Shown: piece by piece, positions 39,540 to 47,360 of the stretch
How the letters are laid out: each line of letters starts with the position of its first letter
Position numbering within the stretch: position 1 is the stretch's first letter
Assembly (NCBI GenBank): GCA_028290305.1
Contig: JAQGKC010000146.1
Coordinates: forward strand, 1-64,000
DNA length: 64,000 bases
Direction: 5' to 3'
From: Bradyrhizobium sp.
GTDB taxonomy: Bacteria > Pseudomonadota > Alphaproteobacteria > Rhizobiales > Xanthobacteraceae
Translations under genes and position numbers: made by a program
The notes under the pieces: model-generated
What the model was told of the DNA's origin: nothing
What the model saw: the letters and a program-made list of their open reading frames with translations, nothing else
Databases searched by the model: none

Positions 39540-39945
39540 AAGCGATATCCTCTCAACGCAAGTATCCCAAATCCTCCGGGAGCAAATGGCTGCCGGTTCC
39601 ACAGCCGCGCGCCAGGCGCGCGGTAAGCGCCAGCGTGAGAGCCTTGTTGTGTCGCATGGGAGGCCCGTCCGAAGCCGAGGCCTGCATCCGCTGCCAACAT
39701 GTCAAAACGAGGGCTATCAGCGCGTCTTTACGTCCCTAACCAGACGCTAATCATGGTTAAGGCGGAGTTACCAAGGGGGATTTTGGCCGCGGCAGATGAC
39801 GCCCGGTCGAGAAGCTGTTCCGGAACGGGGTTCCCGACCGCCAAACAAAACCGCCCGTCTGCTTTCGCAAACGGGCGGTTCTGTCGCCGTCAGGTTTGAT
39901 GGGGGCACTACGCCTGAGGCAGAGCTTTCAAATCAGGCTTTCAAA
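39540..39945. other. Intergenic region upstream of tolQ with the DUF2852 terminator
   Basis: This 406-bp gap marks the left end of the accessory block. At 39849-39880 a hairpin AACCGCCCGT...ACGGGCGGTT is followed on the minus strand by TTTTGTTTGG, a likely terminator of the DUF2852 gene. The part next to tolQ should carry its promoter; no clear -35/-10 pair was found. No gene is seen. Confidence 0.6.
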
Positions 39946-40437
39946 TCACGCCTGGGGCTGACCGTCCGAGGGCGGCGGCGTCGGACGCTGCCGATGCTGC
40001 GCCATGAACTGGTCGAACTCTTCCTTGTCCTTGGCGTGACGCAGGCGATCGAGGAAATCCTTGAATTCGGTCTGCTCCTCCTCGAGGCGCCGCAAGGTTT
40101 CCATGCGGTATTCGTCGAAGGCGCGGTTGCCGCTCGAGGGCGGACCGAAACCACCGAAGCCGAAACCACGGCGCTCCATGTGGTTGCGCATCCGCTCCAT
40201 CTTGTACTGCATCCGCTCCATTTTATTCTGCCAACGGTCCTGATGACTCCAGCAACCCATTTTCGTGCTCCTGAGTGTGAAAAAGAGGAAGGCAAGACCG
40301 ACCGGCCACCAGAAGAGGAAGCCAAGAACGGTGGCGATGACCATGCCGGGGTGCACGTGCATCTGTGGACGGTAGGGCTCGCTATCGGGGCCGCGCCATC
40401 GATTGACATCTGCGGTGTAGGCCATTTCCCTCTCCAT
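39946..40437 (-). CDS. DUF2852 family protein
   Basis: A 163-residue protein. One strong membrane helix (GMVIATVLGFLFWWPVGLAFLFF) is followed by a helical, Met/Arg/Glu-rich segment (QNKMERMQYKMERMRNHMERR), a Gly-rich patch and a second coiled-coil stretch (RMETLRRLEEEQTEFKDFLDRLR). This matches the DUF2852 family of alphaproteobacteria, function unknown. An alternative start four codons in (40425) is possible. A palindrome 22 bp upstream is shared with the next regulator gene, implying repression by it. Confidence 0.85.
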   Translation of the reverse strand: MEREMAYTADVNRWRGPDSEPYRPQMHVHPGMVIATVLGFLFWWPVGLAFLFFTLRSTKMGCWSHQDRWQNKMERMQYKMERMRNHMERRGFGFGGFGPPSSGNRAFDEYRMETLRRLEEEQTEFKDFLDRLRHAKDKEEFDQFMAQHRQRPTPPPSDGQPQA

Positions 40438-40459
40438 GACGGCATCACGCCGTTGTGAA

Positions 40460-40476
40460 TGTAAATAACATTTACA
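40460..40476. promoter_or_regulatory. Palindromic operator upstream of the DUF2852 gene
   Basis: TGTAAAT-AAC-ATTTACA is a perfect 7-3-7 dyad. A near-identical dyad lies at the start of the adjacent TetR gene, so this is the candidate binding site of that regulator. Confidence 0.68.
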
Positions 40477-40530
40477 TACCTAAACCATGCCGAGTTTTTG
40501 TCAAGCCGACCACACGCCGCACCCAGAAAT

Positions 40531-41250
40531 TTATTTTGGAGAGCCCCAGGGACCGGCAGGGGGCGCGGCGGGCTTTTGCTCGGCCTGGTCTTTTTGGCCC
40601 GACGGCCTGCGGTCGGTCGGAAAACCGAGACCGCGCAGATAAATCAGCACCTCGGCTTCCAGCAGATCCTCGGCCGACATCGGCAGCTTGCGGCGCGCCG
40701 CATCTCCACGTGCAAACAGCGACGCCACACCGTGCGACATCGACCAGATATGCAGCGCCATCATCAGCGCCGGCGGCCGCGGCGTGCCGGGCGGCGCCAG
40801 CGCAGCAAGCCGCTCCGCGGCCGCTCTAATAATGCCGAAGGCGCGCTCGCTTGCCGCCAGCAGTGCCGGATTAAGGTCGACGGGAAGCCCCGATTCGAAC
40901 ATCGCCGAATAGAACGCCGGCTCCTCGCGGGCAAACGCGAGATAGGCTTTGCCGACACGTTCGAATGCCGTGACGGTGTCCGGACGGCCGTCATCCCAGG
41001 CCTGGGTCAGCACCGTCTCGAACTGCTCAAAGCCGCGCTGGGCGATGCTGGAAAGCAGTTCGTCGCGGTCGCGAAAATGCCGGTAGGGCGCCGCCGGGCT
41101 GACCCCGGCCGAACGCGCTGCATCGGCGAAGGTGAACCCGGCCGGTCCCTTCTCCGCGATCAGGCCGAGGGCCGCCTGCAGCAGCGCCTCTTTCAGATTG
41201 CCGTGATGATAGCCGCGCTCGGCGCGGCTTTGTTCCTTGCGCCAGCTCAT
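40531..41250 (-). CDS. TetR/AcrR family transcriptional regulator
   Basis: A 239-residue regulator. The helix-turn-helix (GNLKEALLQAALGLIAEKGPAGFTFADAARSAGVSPAAPYRHFRDRDELL) is at about residues 17-65, with PYRHFRDRDELL as the family mark. A TetR_C domain with SMSHGVASLFARGD follows, then a Pro/Ala tail. There is no Shine-Dalgarno sequence before the ATG; instead the start codon abuts a dyad that probably mediates autorepression. It lies 93 bp upstream of the DUF2852 gene on the same strand. Confidence 0.9.
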   Translation of the reverse strand: MSWRKEQSRAERGYHHGNLKEALLQAALGLIAEKGPAGFTFADAARSAGVSPAAPYRHFRDRDELLSSIAQRGFEQFETVLTQAWDDGRPDTVTAFERVGKAYLAFAREEPAFYSAMFESGLPVDLNPALLAASERAFGIIRAAAERLAALAPPGTPRPPALMMALHIWSMSHGVASLFARGDAARRKLPMSAEDLLEAEVLIYLRGLGFPTDRRPSGQKDQAEQKPAAPPAGPWGSPK

Positions 41251-41266
41251 GTGAAAGGCTTTTACA
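41250..41266. promoter_or_regulatory. Operator-like dyad at the TetR gene start
   Basis: TGTGAAA-GGC-TTTTACA has 7-3-7 geometry with one mismatch and the same TGTRAA/TTTACA half-sites as the dyad at 40460. It touches the start codon of the regulator, consistent with autoregulation. Confidence 0.65.
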
Positions 41267-41320
41267 TGAGCCGGCCCCGAAGGTCACTAGTGTCGCCATG
41301 CGGCGGGGATCGGCGCGGCC

Positions 41321-41737
41321 CTAACCTCCGGACTTGCCCTGCAATTCGGTAAATCCGGCCGCCGCCTCCTGAACATCGGCGGGAAAATCCGACATTTCCT
41401 GGACCTGGCGAATTTCGATGATCTCATTATTGGAGGCCGGGCAACGCTTGGCCCAGGCGATGGCCTCCTCGCGCGACTTCACGTCGATCATCCAGTAGCC
41501 GCCGAGCACTTCCTTGGCCTCGGTGAAGGGACCGTCAGTAACGAGGGGCTTACCGCTCGCGAAGGAGACCCGGGCACCCATAGACGGTGGGTGCAGGCCA
41601 TCCAACGTGATCAGCACGCCGGCCTCTTTCAGAGCCTGATTATATTTCATCATCGCGGCCACACGCTCAGGATCCAGCTTAACGTCCGGCGGTGCGGTCT
41701 CGTAGCCCAAGGGAATCATCAGCATCATGAATCGCAT
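41321..41737 (-). CDS. YciI/DGPF family protein
   Basis: A 138-residue alpha-beta barrel protein of the YciI/YCII family. The literal DGPF motif is present in LVTDGPFTEAKEVLGGYWMIDV. The N-terminus MRFMMLMIP and the helix EEAIAWAKRCP are also typical. DGPF proteins are recurrent partners of ECF42 sigma factors, but their biochemical role is unclear. The start is the ATG at MRFMML. It lies 140 bp after another YciI gene, separated by a palindromic repeat, and lacks its own TGTCGG-type promoter. Confidence 0.9.
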   Translation of the reverse strand: MRFMMLMIPLGYETAPPDVKLDPERVAAMMKYNQALKEAGVLITLDGLHPPSMGARVSFASGKPLVTDGPFTEAKEVLGGYWMIDVKSREEAIAWAKRCPASNNEIIEIRQVQEMSDFPADVQEAAAGFTELQGKSGG

Positions 41738-41767
41738 GGTCGTATGTCCTTGTTGATTTAAACCTGA

Positions 41768-41863
41768 TGTCATTCCGGAGCACGCGGAGCGCGAACCCGG
41801 AATCTCGCGCTGTATTCTCCAGATTCCGGGTTCAGCCCCTAATGGGGCTGCCCCGGAATGACA
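41768..41863. repeat. Palindromic repeat with TGTCATTCCGG ends
   Basis: The ends TGTCATTCCGG and CCGGAATGACA pair, and inside AACCCGGAATCT pairs with AGATTCCGGGTT. It fills the gap between two YciI genes. It is the third copy of this repeat type in the window. Confidence 0.72.
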
Positions 41864-41877
41864 ATGGATGGACTTGT

Positions 41878-42294
41878 CTACCTCTGCGCCCCCTGCGCGC
41901 GGAGGCGTTGTTCCTGCTCGCGCAATTCGGGCGTGAGCGCCTCGCCAAAATCCTCCGCGTCGAAAACCTGCCGTATCTCGATTTCAGCACCGCCGTCGAA
42001 TGGCGCGCGTTTCATCCATTCAATCGCCTCGTCACGCGACTTGACCTGAATCAGCCAGAAGCCGGCCACGAGTTCGCTGGTTGCGCCGAAGGGGCCGCTG
42101 GTGACAGTGCGGTCCTTGCCGGAATATTTGATGCGCGCGCCTTTCGAACTCGGATGCAGGCCCTCACCCGCCAGCATGACGCCGGCCTTCACCATCTCTT
42201 CGTTGAATTTTCCCATCGCCGTCAATAATTCCGTGCTCGGCATCACGCCGGCTTCGCTATTCTTGTCGGCTTTCACAATCACCATGAATCGCAT
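41878..42294 (-). CDS. YciI/DGPF family protein (second copy)
   Basis: A 138-residue paralogue of the neighbouring YciI protein, starting MRFMVIVKADKNSEAG. The DGPF position reads SGPF (TVTSGPFGATSELVAGFWLI), so the Asp is lost. A GGAGGA site precedes the ATG; a GTG codon directly before it is in frame but less likely. About 70 bp upstream is TGTCGG-17 bp-CGTC, matching the predicted promoter of the sigma-factor operon 9 kb away. Confidence 0.9.
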   Translation of the reverse strand: MRFMVIVKADKNSEAGVMPSTELLTAMGKFNEEMVKAGVMLAGEGLHPSSKGARIKYSGKDRTVTSGPFGATSELVAGFWLIQVKSRDEAIEWMKRAPFDGGAEIEIRQVFDAEDFGEALTPELREQEQRLRAQGAQR

Positions 42295-42363
42295 CACCGT
42301 CCTCCGTTTGGCATTTCGTTTCGGCCGGGCGGGCCGTTTCCGCCACCCCGGCTCTATAACTAT

Positions 42364-42390
42364 GACGAACCGGATTTTACGGCACCGACA
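42364..42390 (-). promoter_or_regulatory. Predicted ECF-sigma promoter of the second YciI gene
   Basis: On the minus strand: TGTCGG (42385-42390), exactly 17 bp ending in GGTT, then CGTC (42364-42367). It is identical in both boxes and spacing to the sites at 43694, 49925 and 51816. Confidence 0.75.
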
Positions 42391-42446
42391 TAGCGATCGG
42401 AATTATTTCGGCCCCGTGGAATCCCACGGCCCGTGCCACGCGCCCT

Positions 42447-43652
42447 TCAATCGTCGATGGCCTGATAGGCCGAGGTCCAGAAATCGGTCAGCACGCGCGG
42501 CGGCTGTGGCGAATCCATCATTCGCTGGGTAAGCAAGATTCCCGTGAGATTCTCTTTGGGATCGGAATACCATGAGGTGCCGTAGCCCCCATCCCAGCCA
42601 AACCGGCCCGGTACGTTGTAGAGATCGTCACGCCGGGTGAAAACCGAGAGGCCCATGCCCCAGCCCCTGTTGTCGCCGAAGAATATTTCGGAGCCCAGTT
42701 TCTGTTCCGATGTGAGCTGGTCGGTCGTCATCAGTTCGACCGACGGCCGCGACAGAATGCGTTCGCTTCCAAGGCGGCCGCCATTCAACATCATCTGCGC
42801 GAACGCATTGAAATCGTCGGCGGTCGAGACCAGCCCGGCGCTGCCGTTTTCAAAGACCGGCGGGTTCGAGAATTTGCCGGTGACGGGATCGTCGAACACT
42901 TTCAGCTTTTGCGTCGCATGGTCGCGGGCATAGCTGGTTGCGAACCGATCGCGCTTGGCCTCCGGCACGCTGAACGCGGTATCCTTCATGCCAAGCGGAG
43001 CGAAGATACGCTCGCGCAGGAATTCGCCGAACGTCGTGCCGGCTGCACGCGCGATCAATACGCCCAGGATTTCCGTCCCGCTGTTGTAAAGCCAGCGCTC
43101 GCCGGGCTGATAGAGCAGCGGCAGGCTGCCGTAACGCCTCATCAATTCGTCCGGCGGGAACGACGGAAATACCGGTCCGGGCGCGAAGCCTGCCTCGGCA
43201 ATGGCTTTCTGGATCGGATAGCGGTCCGGAAACACCATGAGCATGCCGTAGCCCAGCCGGAAAGTGAGCAGATCACGCAGCGTGATCGCGCGTTTGGCCG
43301 GCACGGTATCGTCGCTCGGCGCATCGATGGCGCGCAGCACCTTGCGGTCCGCCAGTTCCGGCAGCCACCAATCGACGGGATCATCGAGCCGTAATTTGCA
43401 TTCCTCGACAAGGATCATCGCCGCGGCGGCGGTGACCGGCTTGGTCATCGAAGTGATGCGGAAGATGGTGTCGCGCCGCATCGGCGCACCGTCGATTGCG
43501 ATTTTTCCGATCGCGTCGACATGAATCTCGCCGTGGCGGCTCACCAGCATCACCATACCGGGCATATCGCCCGCTTCGACGTGGCCCGCCATAGTGTCGT
43601 GCATGCGATCGAGGCGCGTTTTTGACAGCCCGTCGGCGCCGGTCATTTTCAT
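42447..43652 (-). CDS. Serine hydrolase, beta-lactamase class C fold
   Basis: A 401-residue cytoplasmic or unsignalled serine hydrolase. The SxxK motif SMTK is at residues 68-71 and the Tyr of the second motif at 189 (WLYNSGTEILG). The family includes esterases such as EstB and class C penicillin-binding-like enzymes; no signal peptide is seen, which argues against an antibiotic-resistance beta-lactamase. The C-terminal FGWDGGYGTSWYSDP segment is typical of the esterase group. AAGGAAC precedes the ATG, and a TGTCGG-17-CGTC promoter lies about 45 bp upstream. Confidence 0.9.
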   Translation of the reverse strand: MKMTGADGLSKTRLDRMHDTMAGHVEAGDMPGMVMLVSRHGEIHVDAIGKIAIDGAPMRRDTIFRITSMTKPVTAAAAMILVEECKLRLDDPVDWWLPELADRKVLRAIDAPSDDTVPAKRAITLRDLLTFRLGYGMLMVFPDRYPIQKAIAEAGFAPGPVFPSFPPDELMRRYGSLPLLYQPGERWLYNSGTEILGVLIARAAGTTFGEFLRERIFAPLGMKDTAFSVPEAKRDRFATSYARDHATQKLKVFDDPVTGKFSNPPVFENGSAGLVSTADDFNAFAQMMLNGGRLGSERILSRPSVELMTTDQLTSEQKLGSEIFFGDNRGWGMGLSVFTRRDDLYNVPGRFGWDGGYGTSWYSDPKENLTGILLTQRMMDSPQPPRVLTDFWTSAYQAIDD

Positions 43653-43693
43653 CGTTTCGTTCCTTCAGAGATCAGCCACAGTCCCTGTGGGAC

Positions 43694-43720
43694 GACGAAC
43701 CGGACCGCGCCGAACCGACA
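43694..43720 (-). promoter_or_regulatory. Predicted ECF-sigma promoter of the serine hydrolase gene
   Basis: On the minus strand: TGTCGG (43715-43720), 17-bp spacer ending CCGGTT, CGTC (43694-43697). The last six spacer bases equal those of the YciI-gene site at 42364. Confidence 0.75.
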
Positions 43721-43735
43721 CGCCAACCGGCTTTT

Positions 43736-44104
43736 CTATTGCTGCTGTTTCACGAACGCGTCATCCCTGTAGGTGGCGCCAAAATACACATCGATGCTGC
43801 GGACTTTATCGCCGTCGAAGCGAAAGAACTCGATGTTGCGGAATTCCTTGCCGTCATGGTTGCGGATTTTGTAAGTGATGAATGCCTCGGCGCCCTGTTC
43901 GAGGATTTTCTCGATGTCGAATGCGCCCATCCGCTCGCTGTTCGGCCAGCATTTCCTAAAATAAGCGTCCTTGTCGATGGCGTCGTCATACGGACTGGTG
44001 AAACGGAAGCCGTCGGTCAGCAATCGTTCGACGACGCCACGATCTTTTGACAGGTAGCCGGCATACATGCCCCGGATGATGGCGGACTTGCTGTTGCTGC
44101 TCAT
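43736..44104 (-). CDS. NTF2-like/SnoaL-fold protein
   Basis: A 122-residue single-domain protein: IIRGMYAGYLSKDRGVVERLLTDGFRFTSPYDDAIDKDAYFRKCWPN, then a beta-rich half (AFITYKIRNHDGKEFRNIEFFRFDGDKVRSIDVYFG). These are typical of SnoaL-type NTF2-like proteins, which act as small isomerases, hydrolases or binding modules. It is a close relative of the protein encoded at 44776. Its start overlaps the GST stop by 4 bp, so it is the last gene of a three-gene operon. Confidence 0.88.
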   Translation of the reverse strand: MSSNSKSAIIRGMYAGYLSKDRGVVERLLTDGFRFTSPYDDAIDKDAYFRKCWPNSERMGAFDIEKILEQGAEAFITYKIRNHDGKEFRNIEFFRFDGDKVRSIDVYFGATYRDDAFVKQQQ

Positions 44105-44760
44105 GCCGATGCCTCCTTCGGGAACATATGGAAATAAGGTTCTGCTTCCTTGACCACGCGGGAGAAGGATGAGCGCGCCATCAGGCGGGCGAAGTAGGCG
44201 GCAACGTTCTTATGGCTATCGCCGAACGGCATCACCTGATTGGCGTAGAACAATGAAGGCGCGGCGGCGCAATCGGCGAGACTGAACACATCGCCCATCG
44301 CCCAAGCCTGGCTTGCCATCTCGCTGTCGATCATTCGATAGGAAGTCTGCAGCCGCGCTTTGGCTTCCTCGACCCCATGCGGATCCTTTCTGTCCTGCGG
44401 GCGCATTCTATCGCCGACGATCTTTTGCATCGGTTCATGCACATAAAGGTCGTAGAAACGATCGCGCAGCCGCGTCTGCCATGCGCGGGAAAAATCCGCG
44501 GGGACGAACAGCGTCTTGCCCGGGTAATACCGATCGAGATACTCGATGATGACGGTCGATTCCGGGATGATCTGCTTCCGCGTATCGTCACCCAGCACCG
44601 GAAACTTGCCGATCGGCCACAGCTTCAATAGCGCCGCGCGCTCGCTCTCGTTGGAGAGATCGACCATATTGGGCGTGAACGGCGTATCGTTCTCATACAG
44701 AGCGATCAGCACCTTTTGGCAGTACGATGCCAGCGGGTGGAAATGCAACGTGAGGGACAT
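44101..44760 (-). CDS. Glutathione S-transferase family protein
   Basis: A 219-residue protein with an N-terminal thioredoxin-fold domain (LTLHFHPLASYCQKVLIALYENDTPFTP; the Ser-Tyr-Cys region holds the likely active residue), the cis-Pro KFPVLGD, and the ESTVIIEYLDRYYPG glutathione-contact segment. A helical C-terminal domain follows, with FSLADCAAAPSLFYAN. It lies between two paralogous NTF2-like genes, suggesting joint action on an electrophilic small molecule. Confidence 0.92.
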   Translation of the reverse strand: MSLTLHFHPLASYCQKVLIALYENDTPFTPNMVDLSNESERAALLKLWPIGKFPVLGDDTRKQIIPESTVIIEYLDRYYPGKTLFVPADFSRAWQTRLRDRFYDLYVHEPMQKIVGDRMRPQDRKDPHGVEEAKARLQTSYRMIDSEMASQAWAMGDVFSLADCAAAPSLFYANQVMPFGDSHKNVAAYFARLMARSSFSRVVKEAEPYFHMFPKEASA

Positions 44761-44775
44761 TCAGATGGCTCCGGA

Positions 44776-45147
44776 TTAGTTTTCGCTCTGCCTGACGAAG
44801 ACGCCATTTTCGTAGGTGGCGCCGAAATAGACGTCGATGCGTTTGATCCTGTCGCCTTCGAAGGTGAAGAACTCGGTATTCCGGAAACTCCTTCCGCCTT
44901 TGGCCGTGCATCGGTAGGTCACAAAGGCCTCGTCGCCCTCGACGAAGATTTTTTCCAGCTCGTGCCGTTCGATCCAGTCGGTGCTGCGCCAGCACCGCGC
45001 GAAATATGTCGCCTTGTCGATCCCGTCGTCATAGGGACTCGTGAAGTGGAAATCTTCAGTGAGAAAATCCTCAACGGCCTTGCGGTCGTTCGAGAGGTAG
45101 GCGGCAAACATAGCACCGATGATCTCGGGCTTGCCTGGTGCGGCCAT
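44776..45147 (-). CDS. NTF2-like/SnoaL-fold protein (paralogue)
   Basis: A 123-residue protein alignable by eye with the one at 43736: IIGAMFAAYLSNDRKAVEDFLTEDFHFTSPYDDGIDKATYFARCWRS and FTFEGDRIKRIDVYFGATYE. It heads the NTF2-GST-NTF2 operon, 15 bp before the GST gene. The operon is divergent from an HxlR regulator, with an inverted repeat between them. Confidence 0.88.
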   Translation of the reverse strand: MAAPGKPEIIGAMFAAYLSNDRKAVEDFLTEDFHFTSPYDDGIDKATYFARCWRSTDWIERHELEKIFVEGDEAFVTYRCTAKGGRSFRNTEFFTFEGDRIKRIDVYFGATYENGVFVRQSEN

Positions 45148-45220
45148 GTCGATTCTCCCCGATGGTTCTTAAAGCAAGGCTGAATTACCGGATTTCGCTG
45201 CGCTTCATCCGGACGATTTT

Positions 45221-45245
45221 AACCAATTGCGTTTTGCAACTGGTT
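45221..45245. promoter_or_regulatory. Candidate HxlR operator in the divergent gap
   Basis: AACCAATTGC-GTTTT-GCAACTGGTT has 10-bp arms with one mismatch. It lies about 75 bp from both the NTF2 operon start and the HxlR start, the expected place for a regulator of both. Confidence 0.62.
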
Positions 45246-45321
45246 GTATGTTGGGATAACTGATGCGATATTGCAAGCGGTTTTTTCGTGGCGTTTCCGC
45301 CGCGTGTCCTGGACATCGCCG

Positions 45322-45840
45322 ATGACCGACTACCAACGCTCCGGCTGCCCGATCAATCTCACGCTGGAGGTGGTCGGCGATAAATGGAGCTTGCTCGTCA
45401 TCCGCGACATGATGTTCGGCAACCGCCGACATTTCCGTGAGCTGCTGACCAAATCCGACGAAGGCATTTCCTCCAACATCCTCGCCGACCGGCTGAAGAC
45501 GCTGCTCGAGCAGGGCATCCTCACCAGGGAGGACGACCCCAGCCACAAGCAAAAGGGAATCTACTCGCTTACCGAACAGGGCATCGAATTGTTGCCGATC
45601 CTCGCCCAGATGTCGGGCTGGGGATATAAATATCTTCCCGTCAGCGAAGAGCTCGGCATCCGTGCCAAGCTGCTGAGCGAAGGCGGCCCGAACATGTGGG
45701 CCGAGTTCATGGACGAATTGCGCGAGACCCATCTCGGCGCGAAGCGAAGGAAAAAATCCGGCCCGTCCGTCGGTGAGAAACTGCAGAAGGCGTATGAGAA
45801 GGTCGTGAAGCGGAAAAAATTTTCCAGCCCACCTCCGTAA
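45322..45840 (+). CDS. HxlR family transcriptional regulator
   Basis: A 172-residue winged-helix regulator. The HxlR signature is clear: CPINLTLEVVGDKWSLLVIRDMMFGNRRHFRELL, with the early Cys often used for redox or aldehyde sensing, then GISSNILADRLKTLLEQGIL and YSLTEQGIELLPIL. The C-terminus is Lys-rich. I take the ATG before TDYQRSG as start, which is where family similarity begins. It probably regulates the divergent NTF2-GST-NTF2 operon. Confidence 0.92.
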   Translation: MTDYQRSGCPINLTLEVVGDKWSLLVIRDMMFGNRRHFRELLTKSDEGISSNILADRLKTLLEQGILTREDDPSHKQKGIYSLTEQGIELLPILAQMSGWGYKYLPVSEELGIRAKLLSEGGPNMWAEFMDELRETHLGAKRRKKSGPSVGEKLQKAYEKVVKRKKFSSPPP

Positions 45841-46000
45841 GAGCGCGGATGAAACGCTGCTGGAATCTGCGCAGCATCACCGGCCATTGCTCGCGCAGGA
45901 TGCGAAACAACGCATAGAGGGCGCGGGCGCCGGCATTGCCGAGACACGGTCTACGGCAACGCGCTATAAGACCCATTCGATAGCAACAAGGCGGATGGGA

Positions 46001-46789
46001 ATGACCGATAAACTTAAAAAAGTCGCGCTGGTGACCGGCGCCGCGCGTGGCATCGGGCTCGCGGTGGCGAAACGGTTTCTCGCCGAGGGCTGGCGCGTGG
46101 CGCTGCTCGATATCGAGAGTGAATTGTTAGGGAACAGCGTGGAGACACTGGCCGATGCCGGCAATACGCTGGGGCTGCATTGTGACGTCTCTGATGCAAG
46201 CGCGGTCGCGAGCGCATTCGCCGAAATCGACCGGCGCTTCGGCAGGCTTGACGCGCTGGTCAACAACGCCGGCATCGCGGTGTTCGCGCCGCTGCTGGAG
46301 ACCTCGGATGAGGATTGGAGCCGGGTGCTGGCCGTCAACCTCACCGGGCCGTTCCTTTGCACCAAGGCGGCCGCGCCGCTGATGCGCGAACATGGCGGCG
46401 GCGCGGTCGTCAATATCACGTCGATTTCGGCGGTACGCGCCTCGACGCTGCGCTCGGCTTACGGCACCAGCAAAGCCGGGCTTGCACATCTCACCAAGCA
46501 ACTCGCCGTCGAACTGGCGTCGCTCGGCATTCGCGTCAACGGCGTCGCGCCCGGTCCGGTCGAGACCGCGATGGCGAAAGCCGTCCACACGCCGGAAATC
46601 CGCGCCGATTATCACGACGCGATCCCGCTCAACCGCTACGGCCTCGAAGAAGAATTGGCGGAGGCGGTGTTCTTTTTATGCAGCGACCGCTCAAGCTACA
46701 TCACCGGACAGATTCTTGCCGTCGATGGCGGCTTCGACGCCGCCGGTATCGGATTGCCGACACTGCGGGGTGAGAGACGGAACGGGTAG
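46001..46789 (+). CDS. SDR family oxidoreductase
   Basis: A 262-residue short-chain dehydrogenase/reductase. The cofactor loop TGAARGIG is followed by Asp in LLDIES, suggesting NAD preference. NNAGIAV, the catalytic Ser in NITSISAV and YGTSK (Tyr-x-x-x-Lys) are all present, and it ends with the usual ILAVDGGFDAAG. The start is the ATG with AAGGCGG at 6-bp spacing; the open frame upstream overlaps nothing conserved. The substrate is unknown. Confidence 0.92.
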   Translation: MTDKLKKVALVTGAARGIGLAVAKRFLAEGWRVALLDIESELLGNSVETLADAGNTLGLHCDVSDASAVASAFAEIDRRFGRLDALVNNAGIAVFAPLLETSDEDWSRVLAVNLTGPFLCTKAAAPLMREHGGGAVVNITSISAVRASTLRSAYGTSKAGLAHLTKQLAVELASLGIRVNGVAPGPVETAMAKAVHTPEIRADYHDAIPLNRYGLEEELAEAVFFLCSDRSSYITGQILAVDGGFDAAGIGLPTLRGERRNG

Positions 46790-46837
46790 AACCTCGCCTG
46801 CGGGCGCTTGCGGCCGCGGTTGACCATCATTGCGCGA

Positions 46838-46887
46838 ATGGAAATGCTGACATTTCCATGACTGCATCCGTCGCGACGGACGGATGC
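46838..46887. repeat. Two adjacent perfect hairpins
   Basis: ATGGAAATG-CTGA-CATTTCCAT (46838-46859) and GCATCCGTC-6 nt-GACGGATGC (46864-46887) sit side by side, about 50 bp after the SDR gene and 75 bp before the next gene. Neither has a T-tract on the plus strand, so a simple terminator is not obvious. Confidence 0.6.
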
Positions 46888-46961
46888 AAAAATAGTATTT
46901 GTCCGCCACCATATGCGGCTGTACAACTCGGCAGCTTCTTCTCCAGTGTGAAGAGGCTAGC

Positions 46962-47273
46962 ATGAACGACTTGCACGACTTGTATACGTGGCTCTCCCAA
47001 CAGCACCACGGCTTGCGGACCTTCCGCACTTTTCAGCAAAAACTTGACATTCTAAGCAGGGACAACCCGGAGCAACGCGCTTTGTGCCGGGTGCTGAGTG
47101 GTATCGTCGGCAGCTACATCGAAACCTTTGATGAAGAGCCGTTGCCCGTTGCGGTCGCCGACCACGCTTACCGTCGCCTGCTCGATTTGGTGGCAAGCCT
47201 GGATTTCCGCGCCAGTGCGGACCGTCGGCTGGCCGACATCAATCGTGTCGCGGCCTGCGATTTGCGGCGTTGA
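46962..47273 (+). CDS. Hypothetical protein, small and helical
   Basis: A 103-residue soluble, mostly helical protein (NDLHDLYTWLSQQHHGLRTFRTFQQKLDILSR...). It has no signal peptide, membrane helix or motif I recognise. The start ATG has a weak GAGG site about 6 bp upstream, and codon use fits a real gene. It is followed after 87 bp by a secreted-protein gene. Confidence 0.6.
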   Translation: MNDLHDLYTWLSQQHHGLRTFRTFQQKLDILSRDNPEQRALCRVLSGIVGSYIETFDEEPLPVAVADHAYRRLLDLVASLDFRASADRRLADINRVAACDLRR

Positions 47274-47360
47274 TCGCGAAACCCTGCGGGGGATGCCTTG
47301 TCGCGTGACCCGCCCCTGACTAGTTGTTCCAGTCATCGGGGCGTCAAGGAGCCGCTCGCC

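Noticed and set aside
41738..41877. An ECF-type promoter before the first YciI gene
   Set aside because: No TGTCGG-N17-CGTC is present; only the palindromic repeat with TGTCATTCC ends, which does not fit. Read-through from the second YciI gene is more likely.
42447..43652. A class C beta-lactamase resistance gene
   Set aside because: The SxxK and Tyr motifs fit, but there is no signal peptide and the rest resembles EstB-type esterases.
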